Source of the DNA: Shewanella sp.
GTDB taxonomy: Bacteria > Pseudomonadota > Gammaproteobacteria > Enterobacterales > Shewanellaceae
Length of the DNA: 64,000 bases
Direction of reading: 5' to 3'
NCBI RefSeq assembly: GCF_013214165.1
Contig: NZ_JABSSM010000002.1
Coordinates: forward strand, 96,498-160,497
The notes below the pieces were generated by a model that worked only from the letters and a program-made list of their open reading frames with translations, was not told where the DNA came from and ran no database searches. Below are positions 28,907 through 38,222 of this stretch, piece by piece. Position 1 is the first letter of the stretch. Each line of letters opens with the position of its first letter. Made by a program: the position numbers and the translations under genes.

Positions 28907-29557
28907 ATGGAGCTGTTTTATCATCCACTCTCGCGCTATTCACAGAAAGTCCTCGTCGCTCTCTACGAAAAACAAGCCAACTTCTACCCCAGGATCACCA
29001 CCCTCACAGATCCCTTCTCCCGTAAGGCCTTCTGTCAGTTTTATCCGCCGGGTAAGCTGCCACTGCTCAAGACTAAGACTGGGCAGCTGATCCCTGAGTC
29101 GAGTATTATCATCGAATATATCGATACTGAATTCTCCACTGGCACTCGCTTGCTACCTAAGGAGCATAGAATCGCTCTGGATACGCGTTTACAAGATCGC
29201 CTAATAGATCAAGATTTCAGTGATAGATTATTTGAACTCGAACATCAAAAACTCGAGTCAGGAGATAAAAACCAGGTGCGAATAAAGCACTTAGAAAACG
29301 ACATTAACCGCTTCCTCAAATACTTAGATGCGATATTAGAAAATAAGCACTGGCTGTGTGGTGATAGCTTAACGCTGGCAGACTGCGCGCTTTTCCCATG
29401 CCTATATTGCGCGCAAGACCACTTTAAATTTTTTGAATATGACAACCTGGACAGATACTGGCATCAGGCTCAATTAAGAGGTGCATTTCAACAAGTAGCA
29501 GAGGAGGTCGATCTGGCACAGATAGAAGCCCTCTCGGGAAGAAGGCCGATCCCCTAG
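28907..29557 (+). CDS. Glutathione S-transferase family protein
   Basis: 216 aa. The N-terminal thioredoxin-like domain has YHPLSRYSQKVLVALYEK with a potential catalytic Ser or Tyr. The glutathione-binding elements PPGKLPLLKT (cis-Pro) and PESSIIIEYID follow. The C-terminal helical domain ends with the GDSLTLADCALFPCL motif. It probably conjugates or reduces with glutathione; the substrate is unknown. Convergent with the thioesterase gene. Confidence 0.9.
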   Translation: MELFYHPLSRYSQKVLVALYEKQANFYPRITTLTDPFSRKAFCQFYPPGKLPLLKTKTGQLIPESSIIIEYIDTEFSTGTRLLPKEHRIALDTRLQDRLIDQDFSDRLFELEHQKLESGDKNQVRIKHLENDINRFLKYLDAILENKHWLCGDSLTLADCALFPCLYCAQDHFKFFEYDNLDRYWHQAQLRGAFQQVAEEVDLAQIEALSGRRPIP

Positions 29558-29583
29558 AATGGGTGCTTAAATCCTAGGAGCGG

Positions 29584-30114
29584 TTAAATATTTCGCTCTT
29601 TCTTCAATTGCAGAAACTCTTTCCATTTCACCACTTCCGGGGGCAGCTCTGGGACAGGATCATCAAAGTTCACTTCTTTAAGCATGGTCGCTATGGGCAC
29701 TTGCTTGCCTCGACACACGAACACGCCGCGTACATGTACTATGCAGTGCAAGGTATCGCCGCTGACAAATTTTTGTTCGATATAGAAATATTTCTCGTCC
29801 CACCCCACCAACTTGGTTTCTATGTCAAACTTAACGAAGGGCTTGATGTCTCTGATATAGGTAAACTCGGCTGCATTAACGATTGGCATCCATTTCATCT
29901 TGATAAATTTCTTCAAAAAACCCATCTCGGCCATCATATAGGTACGGGCCAGATCCAGAAATGCTGGATATCTCGAGTTGGTGACATGCAAATTAATATC
30001 ACAATCGAAAGGCAAGGCACGATAGCTGATACGGCTGGTGTCGAGGAAACCGATAGCATTACAATGGCGAACTCGCCAAAGCAAGAGCCAAATTAGCCGA
30101 AAATAGAGATTCAT
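29584..30114 (-). CDS. Acyl-CoA thioesterase-like protein (4HBT hotdog, THEM6-type)
   Basis: 176 aa from the ATG at 30114, with AGGACAG upstream. A hydrophobic N-terminus (residues 2-14) is followed by a hotdog fold: SYRALPFDCDINLHVTNSRY carries the Asp and the HxTNxxY pattern of 4-hydroxybenzoyl-CoA thioesterase relatives, and ARTYMMAEMGF follows. It likely hydrolyses acyl-CoA, with possible membrane attachment. It is upstream of, and convergent with, the GST gene. Confidence 0.8.
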   Translation of the reverse strand: MNLYFRLIWLLLWRVRHCNAIGFLDTSRISYRALPFDCDINLHVTNSRYPAFLDLARTYMMAEMGFLKKFIKMKWMPIVNAAEFTYIRDIKPFVKFDIETKLVGWDEKYFYIEQKFVSGDTLHCIVHVRGVFVCRGKQVPIATMLKEVNFDDPVPELPPEVVKWKEFLQLKKERNI

Positions 30115-30228
30115 TAACTGTCCTGAACACATTGTTTGCCGAAGGAATCAGCTAGGCTAACAGAGGTCATACCAGATGACAAGCCGACCATTTCGCTGCG
30201 ATTGTCGAATTAACAACGGAAAAACAAG

Positions 30229-30264
30229 CAAAAAAATGCCGCCCTAATAAGCATAGAGCGGCAT
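30229..30264 (-). terminator. Rho-independent terminator of prlC
   Basis: On minus, GATGCCGCT...GCGGCAT forms a 7-bp stem (30258-30264 with 30236-30242), followed by a run of U (30231-30236). It lies 15 bases past the prlC stop. Confidence 0.8.
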
Positions 30265-30279
30265 CTAGGGGGCAGGCTA

Positions 30280-32322
30280 TTATTCGCCGCCGATACCGCT
30301 ATGACGAAGCAGGGCATCTATCTTAGGTTCACGCCCACGAAAACGCTTGAACAGGGTCATCGGCTCTTCGCTGCCACCCATCTGCAGGATATTTTCGAGG
30401 AAACTACGACCGGTTCCTAGGTTAAATATCCCCTCCTCTTCGAAACGGGAGAACGCATCGGCAGAAAGCACTTCGGCCCACTTGTAGCTGTAATATCCTG
30501 CGGCATAACCACCGGCGAAGATATGAGCGAAGCTGTGCTGGAAGCGATTGAAGTCGGCGGCTTTGACCACGGCAACTTGTCTACGCACCTCATCCAGTTT
30601 GGCTTGAATCTTAGCCCCCTGCTCTGGGCTATATTCCAGATGCAGTCTGAAATCGAATAGCGAGAACTCGAGTTGACGCAGCATCACCATGCCTGATTGG
30701 AAGTTCTTCGCCGCTAGCATCTTATCTAACAAGGCTTGCGGTAATGGCTCACCGGTTTCATGATGACCGGAGATTTCGGCTAACGCCTCCTCCTCGAAGC
30801 ACCAGTTTTCCATAAACTGACTAGGCAGCTCTACCGCATCCCAAGGCACGCCATTGATACCAGAAACGCCGGCAACATCTATCTTGGTCAGCATATGGTG
30901 AATACCATGGCCGAACTCATGAAACAGGGTCGTCACCTCATCGTGAGTGAACAAGGCTGGCTTGCCGTCAACTGGAGCGTTGAAGTTACAGGTCAAATAA
31001 GCCACAGGATCTTGCAGGCCATTGGGTGTCTGACGACGGCCACGACAGTCGTCCATCCAGGCACCACCACGCTTGCCTTCACGAGCATAAAGATCTAGAT
31101 AGAAGCTGCCTCTATGTACACCGTCACTATCACTGATATGGAAGAAGCGCACATCGTCATGCCAGCTATCGAACCCTTGCTGCTCTTTAACACTCAGGCC
31201 AAATAGACGAGACACGGTATAGAACAGACCCGAAAGCACCTTATCTTCGGGAAAGTATGGCCGCAGTAACTCTTGAGAGATCTCGTATTTGTGATGCTTC
31301 AGCTTCTCGGCATAAAAGCTGAGATCCCAGGGCTGAAGCTCACTGGCATCGAACGCTTGCTTGGCAAATTCTGTCAATTCCGCCAGCTCGGTCTTGCCTT
31401 GTTGTTGAGAGCGGCTCGCCAGCTGATTAAGAAATTCCAGCACTTGCTCAGGCGTTTCGGCCATTTTAGTGGCCAATGACTTATGGGCGAAGCTCTCGAA
31501 ACCTAGCAACTGGGCTAGCTCGTGGCGCAGGGCCACAATCTCATCCATCAAGGGGCCGTTATCATATTCACCGGCGAAGGGGCCCTGATCGGATGCTCGA
31601 GTCACAAAAGCGCGATAGCACTCTTCACGTAGGTCACGATTATCACTGTAAGTCATGACGGGGAGATAGGATGGGATATCTAAGGTAAATAGCCAACCTT
31701 CAAGCTCCTTGGCTGTTGCCATGGCTTTGGCCGCGGCAATCGCAGACTCGGGCAGGCCGGCTAGGTCGCCCTCATCTGTGATCAGCTTACTCCAGGCCTG
31801 AGTGGCATCGAGCAGCTGATTCGAAAAGCGACTAGTCAGCTCAGACATACGCTTGACCAGCTCACCATATCTGAGTTTGTCTGCATCGCTGAGGCCGATA
31901 CCTGACAGCTCGAAGTCACGCAGACTATGCTCGATAACTTGTTTCTTGGCCTGGCTCATCTGTTCGAATTCACTCGATGCCCGCAATGACTTGTAGGCTT
32001 CATAAAGTGGCTGATGCTGACCGACAAAGGTGCCGTACTCAGATAACAGCGGCAGGCAGGCATCATGGGCCTCGCGCCACTCTTCACTACTGACCACAGA
32101 ATTCATGTGAGAAACTGGTGACCAGATCTTGCCTAACTCATCGTCCACCTCTTCTAGAGGGGCCACTAAATTATCCCAGGTAAAGGTTTCTGACTGGGCT
32201 AACACTTGATCGATTTTACTGCGGCAATTAGCGATGCCTTGCTCTACAGCCACCTGAATATGTTCAGGTTTAATCTTAGAAAATTGGGGTAACTTGGTGC
32301 TGGTAAGCAAGGGGTTGCTCAT
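30280..32322 (-). CDS. prlC: Oligopeptidase A (M3 metallopeptidase)
   Basis: 680 aa, the same length as E. coli PrlC. The zinc site TLFHEFGHGIHH (HExxH) lies near residue 470, with the third ligand Glu in the following helix. Cytoplasmic, it degrades short peptides including cleaved signal peptides. ATG at 32322; terminator directly downstream. In E. coli the gene sits between relatives of rsmJ and rlmJ; here it is separated from them. Confidence 0.96.
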   Translation of the reverse strand: MSNPLLTSTKLPQFSKIKPEHIQVAVEQGIANCRSKIDQVLAQSETFTWDNLVAPLEEVDDELGKIWSPVSHMNSVVSSEEWREAHDACLPLLSEYGTFVGQHQPLYEAYKSLRASSEFEQMSQAKKQVIEHSLRDFELSGIGLSDADKLRYGELVKRMSELTSRFSNQLLDATQAWSKLITDEGDLAGLPESAIAAAKAMATAKELEGWLFTLDIPSYLPVMTYSDNRDLREECYRAFVTRASDQGPFAGEYDNGPLMDEIVALRHELAQLLGFESFAHKSLATKMAETPEQVLEFLNQLASRSQQQGKTELAELTEFAKQAFDASELQPWDLSFYAEKLKHHKYEISQELLRPYFPEDKVLSGLFYTVSRLFGLSVKEQQGFDSWHDDVRFFHISDSDGVHRGSFYLDLYAREGKRGGAWMDDCRGRRQTPNGLQDPVAYLTCNFNAPVDGKPALFTHDEVTTLFHEFGHGIHHMLTKIDVAGVSGINGVPWDAVELPSQFMENWCFEEEALAEISGHHETGEPLPQALLDKMLAAKNFQSGMVMLRQLEFSLFDFRLHLEYSPEQGAKIQAKLDEVRRQVAVVKAADFNRFQHSFAHIFAGGYAAGYYSYKWAEVLSADAFSRFEEEGIFNLGTGRSFLENILQMGGSEEPMTLFKRFRGREPKIDALLRHSGIGGE

Positions 32323-32865
32323 GTTTATTCCTCAGCAAATTAACGAGTATGTCTAAGAGATATGGGCGAAGAGAGTCATATTCAAGAAAGATCGCTAAAT
32401 TCCGGTATAAAATTCTATACCAACCCTATTAAATATGTGATCTTTCAGCGGGAGTTCAAAGCACTGTAGGCAAGGTCTATATATTGCTCCTGCAATATAT
32501 ACATTTACCACATCCATGTGGCTTGCGGATGCTTGAAGCTAATAGTTATTCTCGGCAACAAGCTCCTGCGTTGCTCTACCTTCTGCATCTGACCTCCATG
32601 GAAGGAGGGAATGACCATTTCTACATCAATGCGCCTTGAATTGAAAAGCCTGAGTGGCTCTGAACTGAGCAAATATTTGATGAGGCTGGTATTGCCTAGC
32701 AGACGAAACCCGAGGAAGCCTTGACCAGCTTCAAAGTATTGATTCACACGTAATTTACAGGTTAACTATTGATAACTAGCCCACAAGTGAAACACCTTCT
32801 CATTTACAATCCAGGGGTGAAGAATATCATCCCATAGACACCACTTCGCCTAAATCAGTTTAATT
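32323..32865. other. Gene-free stretch upstream of prlC
   Basis: Promoter region of prlC. Includes a perfect hairpin TATATATTGC-TCCT-GCAATATATA (32478-32501). A minus frame at 32505-32747 is open for 80 codons but has no ribosome-binding site or recognisable motif, so it is not called. Confidence 0.5.
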
Positions 32866-33003
32866 ATGCACAAGATGATTACGTTAGCACTCGTTTCCAT
32901 TCTGGTCATTGCCATTGTTCCCGCCCATGCAGATGATATTTCAAACCTAGATGACTCGCATAACATCAATAGGTTGCCAGCAAGAATAGCCCTTGGCAAT
33001 TGA
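32866..33003 (+). CDS. Small secreted protein, 45 aa, or truncated exported protein
   Basis: The ATG at 32866 opens a clean signal peptide (MITLALVSILVIAIVPAHA) with cleavage expected after AHA, leaving about 25 residues (DDISNLDDSHNINRLPARIA). The stop is TGA 33001-33003. After the stop, a shifted frame reads WQLSQGLTLTPYITQAF before another stop, so this may be the start of a longer exported protein cut by a frameshift. The stretch 33004-33268 shows nothing else. Confidence 0.5.
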   Translation: MHKMITLALVSILVIAIVPAHADDISNLDDSHNINRLPARIALGN

Positions 33004-33268
33004 GCCAAGGTCTGACTCTTACTCCCTACATTACTCAGGCATTTGACTTGGAATTTCTAACCTGAATACGGCTAAGCAAAACGGTGTAGAGATAAACTTG
33101 CTTAAACCTCTGTTTATCGTCTAAATTTACCCTAACTCATGGTTAAAAAGTGGATGCTGAGCAATCAAGTCACAAGATCTACACGAATGGCAAGGAACGC
33201 CGTTAGCCTAATCAAATTTAAAGTATCCAGCATCTAGACTCGAAGTTAGCAATACAGAGGAACAAGGA

Positions 33269-33808
33269 ATGTCACTCTTCAATATCCACACACTGGTTGC
33301 GCGTCAGCATTGTTTAGTCAAGTCTATAGGGTTACTGCTGCTCTTGTTAGTTCACTCTCCTTGCCAAGCCAACGACAACACCTTACTCACCAATGCCGAT
33401 GCACCTCCCCTGGGCATAGGTGTTGCCTTAGACAGTGAAGGTAAACCGATTGCCATGCCCACCACGGGAAGTGCCCTTGAGTATCGGTCGCCACAGAACC
33501 ACAGCTCTAAAAAAACCAACAGCAAAAAAAGTAACCCCTCTCAACGCACCAAGAAAAAAAGTGCCAACACCCAGTCGAGAAAGCAGAAGTTAACCAGTAG
33601 AGCCAATGTCGCCAACGATCCCAGTTGCCGCTGGCTCGACAAGCGCATGGATAAATTAGAGCGAAGCCTAGCTTACGCCGGCAACCAAACAAGCTATGGT
33701 TTTCATCGAGACGAATTAACCATAAGACGACAGGAGTGGCTGTGCATGAAGTGTGGTGCCCAGGGGCCAAACCAGAGAGATCGTCAATCTTGCCAGTATC
33801 GGCGTTAA
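33269..33808 (+). CDS. Conserved exported protein with Lys/Ser-rich linker, function unknown
   Basis: 179 aa. The signal peptide (LLLLLVHSPCQA, cleavage before ND) is followed by a short domain, then a highly basic low-complexity linker of about 40 residues (KKTNSKKSNPSQRTKKK). A compact C-terminal part has CRWLDKRMDKLERSL, HRDELTIRRQEWLCMKCG and a final CQYRR. Four cysteines in this tail could form disulfides or bind metal. The basic linker may contact peptidoglycan or LPS. ATG with AAGGA upstream. I do not recognise a named family. Confidence 0.75.
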   Translation: MSLFNIHTLVARQHCLVKSIGLLLLLLVHSPCQANDNTLLTNADAPPLGIGVALDSEGKPIAMPTTGSALEYRSPQNHSSKKTNSKKSNPSQRTKKKSANTQSRKQKLTSRANVANDPSCRWLDKRMDKLERSLAYAGNQTSYGFHRDELTIRRQEWLCMKCGAQGPNQRDRQSCQYRR

Positions 33809-33954
33809 CTGCAATTTTTTGGCTGGGACATAATGTTGAAATTTAATCTCTGTATTACGGGTCTGAAGATAGAGCGCTGGTTCAAGACATAAATTCCCTC
33901 TACAATGAGGCATGCTTTTTCGAGCAACTTTTTACAGACCTTTTGGAGATAAAG

Positions 33955-35310
33955 ATGGCCCAACATTTTGACTATATCTGTCTTGGCGCAGGTAGTGGTG
34001 GTATTGCATCGGCGAATCGTGCGGCTATGCGCGGCGCTAAAGTACTTCTTATCGAGGCTAAAGCCCTCGGCGGAACCTGTGTCAACGTGGGCTGTGTACC
34101 AAAAAAAGTGATGTGGTATGGCGCACAAGTCGCCGAAGCACTGCACCTTTACGCCAAAGATTATGGCTTCGATGTCACGGTAAATAAGTTTGACTGGAGC
34201 ACCTTAGTCGACAGCCGTGAGGCCTATATCGATCGCATCCACGGCGCCTACGACCGTGGCCTAGAAAGCAACAAGGTCACCTTAGTCCGCGGCTATGGTC
34301 GCTTCGTCGACGAGCGCACCATAGAAGTCGATGGCGAGCATTACACTGCCGATAATATTCTTATCGCCACCGGTGGTTCACCGACAATCCCCAATATTCC
34401 TGGCGCAGAACACGGTATCGATTCCGATGGTTTCTTCGCACTCAGGGAGCAGCCTAAACGTGTCGCCGTTATCGGCGCTGGGTATATTGCCGTCGAACTA
34501 GCCGGTGTACTGCACTCTTTAGGCAGTGAGACGCATCTATTCGTGCGTAAACACGCACCACTGCGCAGCTTCGACCCTATGCTGAGCGAAGCCTTGATGG
34601 AGTCTATGGCTACAGATGGCCCTAGCCTGCACATCAATAGCACGCCGCAAGCGGTAGAGAAGAATGCCGATGGCAGCCTGACCCTCAAGCTTGAAAATGG
34701 TGAGCGCTATGAAGTCGATACCCTGATCTGGGCTATCGGCCGTAAGCCTTCTACCGGCAATATCGGTCTTGAAAACACGCAAGTTAAGCTTAACGATAAA
34801 GGCTATGTCATCGTCGACGAGCAGCAAAATACCAGCAACCCGGGGATTTACTGTGTCGGTGATATCATCCAAGGCGGCGTCGAACTGACTCCGGTTGCCG
34901 TTAAGGCGGGCCGTTTATTATCCGAGCGTCTGTTCAACGGCATGACCGATGCCAAGATGGATTACACGCTTATTCCGACTGTGGTATTCAGTCATCCTGC
35001 GATTGGCACCATGGGGCTCAGCGAGCCAGACGCCATTGCCGAGTATGGCGCAGACAATGTCACCGTCTATGTCTCAGGTTTCACCTCCATGTACACCGCA
35101 ATCACTGCTCATCGTCAAGCCTGTAAGATGAAGCTGGTCTGCGCCGGTCCGGATGAGACAGTTGTCGGCATACATGGTCTAGGCTACGGCATGGATGAGA
35201 TCCTGCAGGGCTTCGGCGTCGCCATGAAGATGGGCGCGACCAAGAAAGACTTCGATTCTGTCGTGGCTATCCACCCAACGGGCGCGGAAGAATTCGTTAC
35301 CATGCGATAG
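33955..35310 (+). CDS. gorA: Glutathione-disulfide reductase
   Basis: 451 aa. The FAD-binding motif [14 protein letters not shown] is at the N-terminus, and the redox-active disulfide [13 protein letters not shown] follows. The NADPH-binding [13 protein letters not shown] and C-terminal catalytic His-Glu in [12 protein letters not shown] are present. It regenerates GSH with NADPH in the cytoplasm. A TTG four codons upstream is in frame, but GGAG fits the ATG at 33955. A terminator follows. Confidence 0.95.
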   Translation: MAQHFDYICLGAGSGGIASANRAAMRGAKVLLIEAKALGGTCVNVGCVPKKVMWYGAQVAEALHLYAKDYGFDVTVNKFDWSTLVDSREAYIDRIHGAYDRGLESNKVTLVRGYGRFVDERTIEVDGEHYTADNILIATGGSPTIPNIPGAEHGIDSDGFFALREQPKRVAVIGAGYIAVELAGVLHSLGSETHLFVRKHAPLRSFDPMLSEALMESMATDGPSLHINSTPQAVEKNADGSLTLKLENGERYEVDTLIWAIGRKPSTGNIGLENTQVKLNDKGYVIVDEQQNTSNPGIYCVGDIIQGGVELTPVAVKAGRLLSERLFNGMTDAKMDYTLIPTVVFSHPAIGTMGLSEPDAIAEYGADNVTVYVSGFTSMYTAITAHRQACKMKLVCAGPDETVVGIHGLGYGMDEILQGFGVAMKMGATKKDFDSVVAIHPTGAEEFVTMR

Positions 35311-35332
35311 TTATCGGCTGGAAATAGTATCC

Positions 35333-35370
35333 CCCTCATTAAATTCATTACTTTAATGAGGGTGATTTTT
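35333..35370 (+). terminator. Rho-independent terminator of gorA
   Basis: Perfect 11-bp stem CCCTCATTAAA / TTTAATGAGGG (35333-35343 with 35352-35362), then TGATTTTTA. Confidence 0.8.
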
Positions 35371-35522
35371 ATGACAGGCATTATTGCTTCGTCTTCGATT
35401 AGTCTTGCGCGTATACATACTCTCTCCCAGTTAAATAAGCCAATAGTGCTAAATGGCTAAACGCCTGTTGACTGTGTTTGGCAGGCTACAGCTCTATACT
35501 CAAGCTATAAAAAGGAAGTGGT

Positions 35523-36014
35523 ATGAATAAAATAGGATTGCCCAAGAGAATGGAGATAAAAAACCAGCATGATTCTCTGACTATTTCCCGGCAGTGGTTT
35601 AGCTGGTACTTTATGCCTGTCGTTGCCATTTTTATGGTTATGGATACCTTTATTTTCAGTTTGGTGTTGAACTCAAATTCAGCGTGGGAACGTTTGATGC
35701 TTATAGGCATGGTGCTGCTATCTATCTATTATTTACTCAGCATATTTCTTAACAAAACCACCATAGTCGTCACCAGGCAAGAGATCCAAGTTTCTCATTC
35801 CCCCTTACCATCATTTGGCTGCAAGAAAATAAAGGTTAACGATATAACGCAACTTTATACTAAAAAAGTGTTTTGTAATCAGAATGGACAGACCTCATAT
35901 TCGGTATATGTTATCAAGCGCAATGGTACGGATGAAAAATTAGTCAGCGGGTTTATTTCCGACCAACAAGCTACTTATACTGAACAACAAATAGCACAAT
36001 ACTTAGGCATTTAA
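35523..36014 (+). CDS. Two-TM membrane protein with a PH-like cytoplasmic tail, unknown
   Basis: 163 aa. Two hydrophobic segments (about 29-49 and 57-76) form a membrane hairpin. The following beta-rich part starts TTIVVTRQEIQVSHSPLP, like the bacterial PH-domain proteins often annotated as DUF. AGGAAGTGGT directly precedes the ATG. No neighbour suggests a function. Confidence 0.65.
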   Translation: MNKIGLPKRMEIKNQHDSLTISRQWFSWYFMPVVAIFMVMDTFIFSLVLNSNSAWERLMLIGMVLLSIYYLLSIFLNKTTIVVTRQEIQVSHSPLPSFGCKKIKVNDITQLYTKKVFCNQNGQTSYSVYVIKRNGTDEKLVSGFISDQQATYTEQQIAQYLGI

Positions 36015-36027
36015 ACTCCTGTTTACA

Positions 36028-36050
36028 CCGATTCAATTTTATTGAATCGG
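36028..36050. terminator. Perfect hairpin after the two-TM gene
   Basis: CCGATTCAAT-TTT-ATTGAATCGG, a perfect 10-bp stem 14 bases after the stop. The T-tract is absent, so it may terminate weakly or protect the mRNA end. Confidence 0.5.
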
Positions 36051-36126
36051 TAACTAAAATTAATTGAATTTATTGACACTAGTTCTCTGGCTATAATCAT
36101 TAGCCGTTTTACTTCAACTAGATCCT

Positions 36127-37083
36127 ATGGCAGTCGACAAACAGACATGGCAGCAAAAATTGCCCATCATTAAACAGTATCTGCCTTTTTTCTTAATCGC
36201 ATCCCTGTGCCTGCTGCCGGTTATCTCCTCGCCTATCGCCTTAATACTCGGTTTTACCTTAGCGAGCCTAGGTTTAGTGCCCGCCAAGCTAGATATTGCG
36301 TCACTGACTAAGCGATTATTGTCATATTCGATCATTGGCTTGGGATTCGGTATTCATCTGCAGACCGCAATCTCTGCCACCTTAGACAATCTGCCGTTGA
36401 TCTTAGGCTCAATAGCTTTCACTCTAGTCTTAGGCTACTTATTGACTAGGGCGCTGGGTTTCGATGCCAAGACGGGACACTTGATCTCGGCCGGCACGGC
36501 TATCTGTGGCGGCAGTGCCATCGCAGCTGTGTCACCAGCCATCAATGCCAGCAGCCAACAATCGGCTATTGCCTTAGCCACGGTATTTATTCTTAACTCG
36601 GTCGCTCTATTCCTGTTTCCCGCCCTGGGTCACCTGTTTGCCATGAGCCAGTATGACTTTGGTGTATGGAGCGCCATAGCGATACACGACACCTCCTCCG
36701 TTGTGGGAGCAGCCGCTGCCTACGGTGAAGAAGCGCTGATCACAGCCACTAGCATCAAACTCGCTCGCGCATTGTGGATCATCCCAATCGCACTCATCAG
36801 CGCCATGCTGTTTGGCGGTGACAAGAAAAAGATAACCATCCCCTATTTTATCGGCTTCTACTGCCTAGCCATCGCTATCGCCCACTGGTTTCCTCAGGGA
36901 CAAAGCGCATATCAGGCCATTTTCGAGCTATCCAAGCGACTATTAGTTCTGTGTCTGTTCTTGATAGGGACGGGGATCACTGTGAGTAAGATGCGAGCCG
37001 CCGGAGCGAAACCTCTGATACTTGGGGCAACACTCTGGCTGTCTATCGGCACAGGTTCGCTGTTGTATATTTTGTATGTTTAA
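36127..37083 (+). CDS. YeiH/YadS family putative sulfate exporter
   Basis: 318 aa with about ten TM segments. [17 protein letters not shown] and [15 protein letters not shown] are the twin signatures of the Cons_hypoth698 (YeiH) family. Proteins of the family are linked to sulfate or other anion export, but transport has rarely been shown directly. ATG at 36127. Monocistronic by position. Confidence 0.85.
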   Translation: MAVDKQTWQQKLPIIKQYLPFFLIASLCLLPVISSPIALILGFTLASLGLVPAKLDIASLTKRLLSYSIIGLGFGIHLQTAISATLDNLPLILGSIAFTLVLGYLLTRALGFDAKTGHLISAGTAICGGSAIAAVSPAINASSQQSAIALATVFILNSVALFLFPALGHLFAMSQYDFGVWSAIAIHDTSSVVGAAAAYGEEALITATSIKLARALWIIPIALISAMLFGGDKKKITIPYFIGFYCLAIAIAHWFPQGQSAYQAIFELSKRLLVLCLFLIGTGITVSKMRAAGAKPLILGATLWLSIGTGSLLYILYV

Positions 37084-37149
37084 CAGGAGTTGTAAGTTTT
37101 GAGTTATAAGCGGGAAGCGGGTCTTTTATTTGCCAGCGATGAGGCTAGA

Positions 37150-37299
37150 TCACTTCACTGGCGCGGGTTTATATCCGAGCACTAACCATAACAAGCATGC
37201 GAAGGCGCCGAGATCGATTAGGGCTCGAATTAGACCGCTGGTGAGCATTGAGGCGATAACGAAGACGGCACAACATAAGATAATTAACCACTGCTTCAT
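37150..37299 (-). CDS. Small membrane protein, 49 aa
   Basis: A 49-codon frame on minus: ATG at 37299 with a perfect GGAGG eight bases upstream. It encodes two hydrophobic stretches (LIILCCAVFVIASML and LGAFACLLWLVLGY) and a short polar tail KPAPVK. A longer overlapping minus frame (37169-37381) lacks these signs and is not called. It is convergent with the YeiH gene; function unknown. Confidence 0.7.
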   Translation of the reverse strand: MKQWLIILCCAVFVIASMLTSGLIRALIDLGAFACLLWLVLGYKPAPVK

Positions 37300-37500
37300 G
37301 CTCTAACCTCCGGCTGACTTTGAATAGGGCTAGCGCTCGACGACTCTGAAATATAGCCCAAATAACGCCACAAACTGGCATAAATAGAAATGCGCAGCAG
37401 ATCTATCTTCAGTGATGATTATTTATCAGAATACGATTTAATCCCAAATACCCATTTTTAATAACAAATAGCTAGATCGGCTAAGGCTGAATAAAAATAT

Positions 37501-38142
37501 CTAACTCCTAGCCTCAATCCCTGAGCCATCGCTGGTGTCAACCGCTTCACTTCTACGGCGCATTAGATAGCTACTGAGAATAGAAAAAACACAATAAGCG
37601 CAAAAATAGTAGAAACCCACACCGAAACTCGCAGTAGTTTTTAACAGCTCTCCCATTCCCGCCGAGGCGTTACCCGCCATATAGCTCACCATGAGTGCCA
37701 CCACGAACACATCGGCCATCGACCATTTAGCTATGCTGCCAGTAAACTGACTAAGCCTGAATTTAGCCTTAGGGGTAATTGGCCCTTGCTGTATCAACAT
37801 CAAGATCAGTTTCAATGCCGGAATGACGACACTGAATAACCCCACCAGCAGAGCCACCAAGATATTTCTAGACTGGTACAGCTCCTCGACGGTCCCCCAG
37901 ATACTGCGCGTTTTCTGAAAGACCTCTACCTCACCTTGGATGGTATCTAACCCTAACATGCTCGACATCATGGTTAGCATATCGCGCGCGCTACCACTGC
38001 CATCGGCCAGATGACTGATCCCAGCCTGAGCCAGCGCTGATTTCTCTATGCTGCCACTGATACTTAAAATAGGCAGAGTCACACCAGGGACCAATAAGGC
38101 CAGAGAGAGGAGGATAACGATTGCAGGTAATATTGGCTTCAT
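37501..38142 (-). CDS. Paraquat-inducible protein A family membrane protein (single-domain)
   Basis: 213 aa. Four TM segments are visible. WSMADVFVVALMVSYM and FYYFCAYCVFSILSSYL match the PqiA domain. Classic PqiA has two copies of this domain and works with MCE-domain proteins in envelope lipid transport; this has one copy and no MCE neighbour. A cysteine-poor N-terminal hydrophobic segment opens it. ATG at 38142. Confidence 0.8.
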   Translation of the reverse strand: MKPILPAIVILLSLALLVPGVTLPILSISGSIEKSALAQAGISHLADGSGSARDMLTMMSSMLGLDTIQGEVEVFQKTRSIWGTVEELYQSRNILVALLVGLFSVVIPALKLILMLIQQGPITPKAKFRLSQFTGSIAKWSMADVFVVALMVSYMAGNASAGMGELLKTTASFGVGFYYFCAYCVFSILSSYLMRRRSEAVDTSDGSGIEARS

Positions 38143-38222
38143 GTTGTGCTCAGCAGATAGTGAACTGCAAATTATACCTGTGATGTAACAGACAGATCAA
38201 AAACAGCCTAATTTAAAAGGGG

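Noticed and set aside
32505..32747. 80-codon minus frame upstream of prlC
   Set aside because: No ribosome-binding site, no recognised motif, mixed composition.
37169..37381. 70-codon minus frame overlapping the small membrane protein
   Set aside because: The overlapping 49-codon frame has a perfect ribosome-binding site and membrane segments; this one does not.
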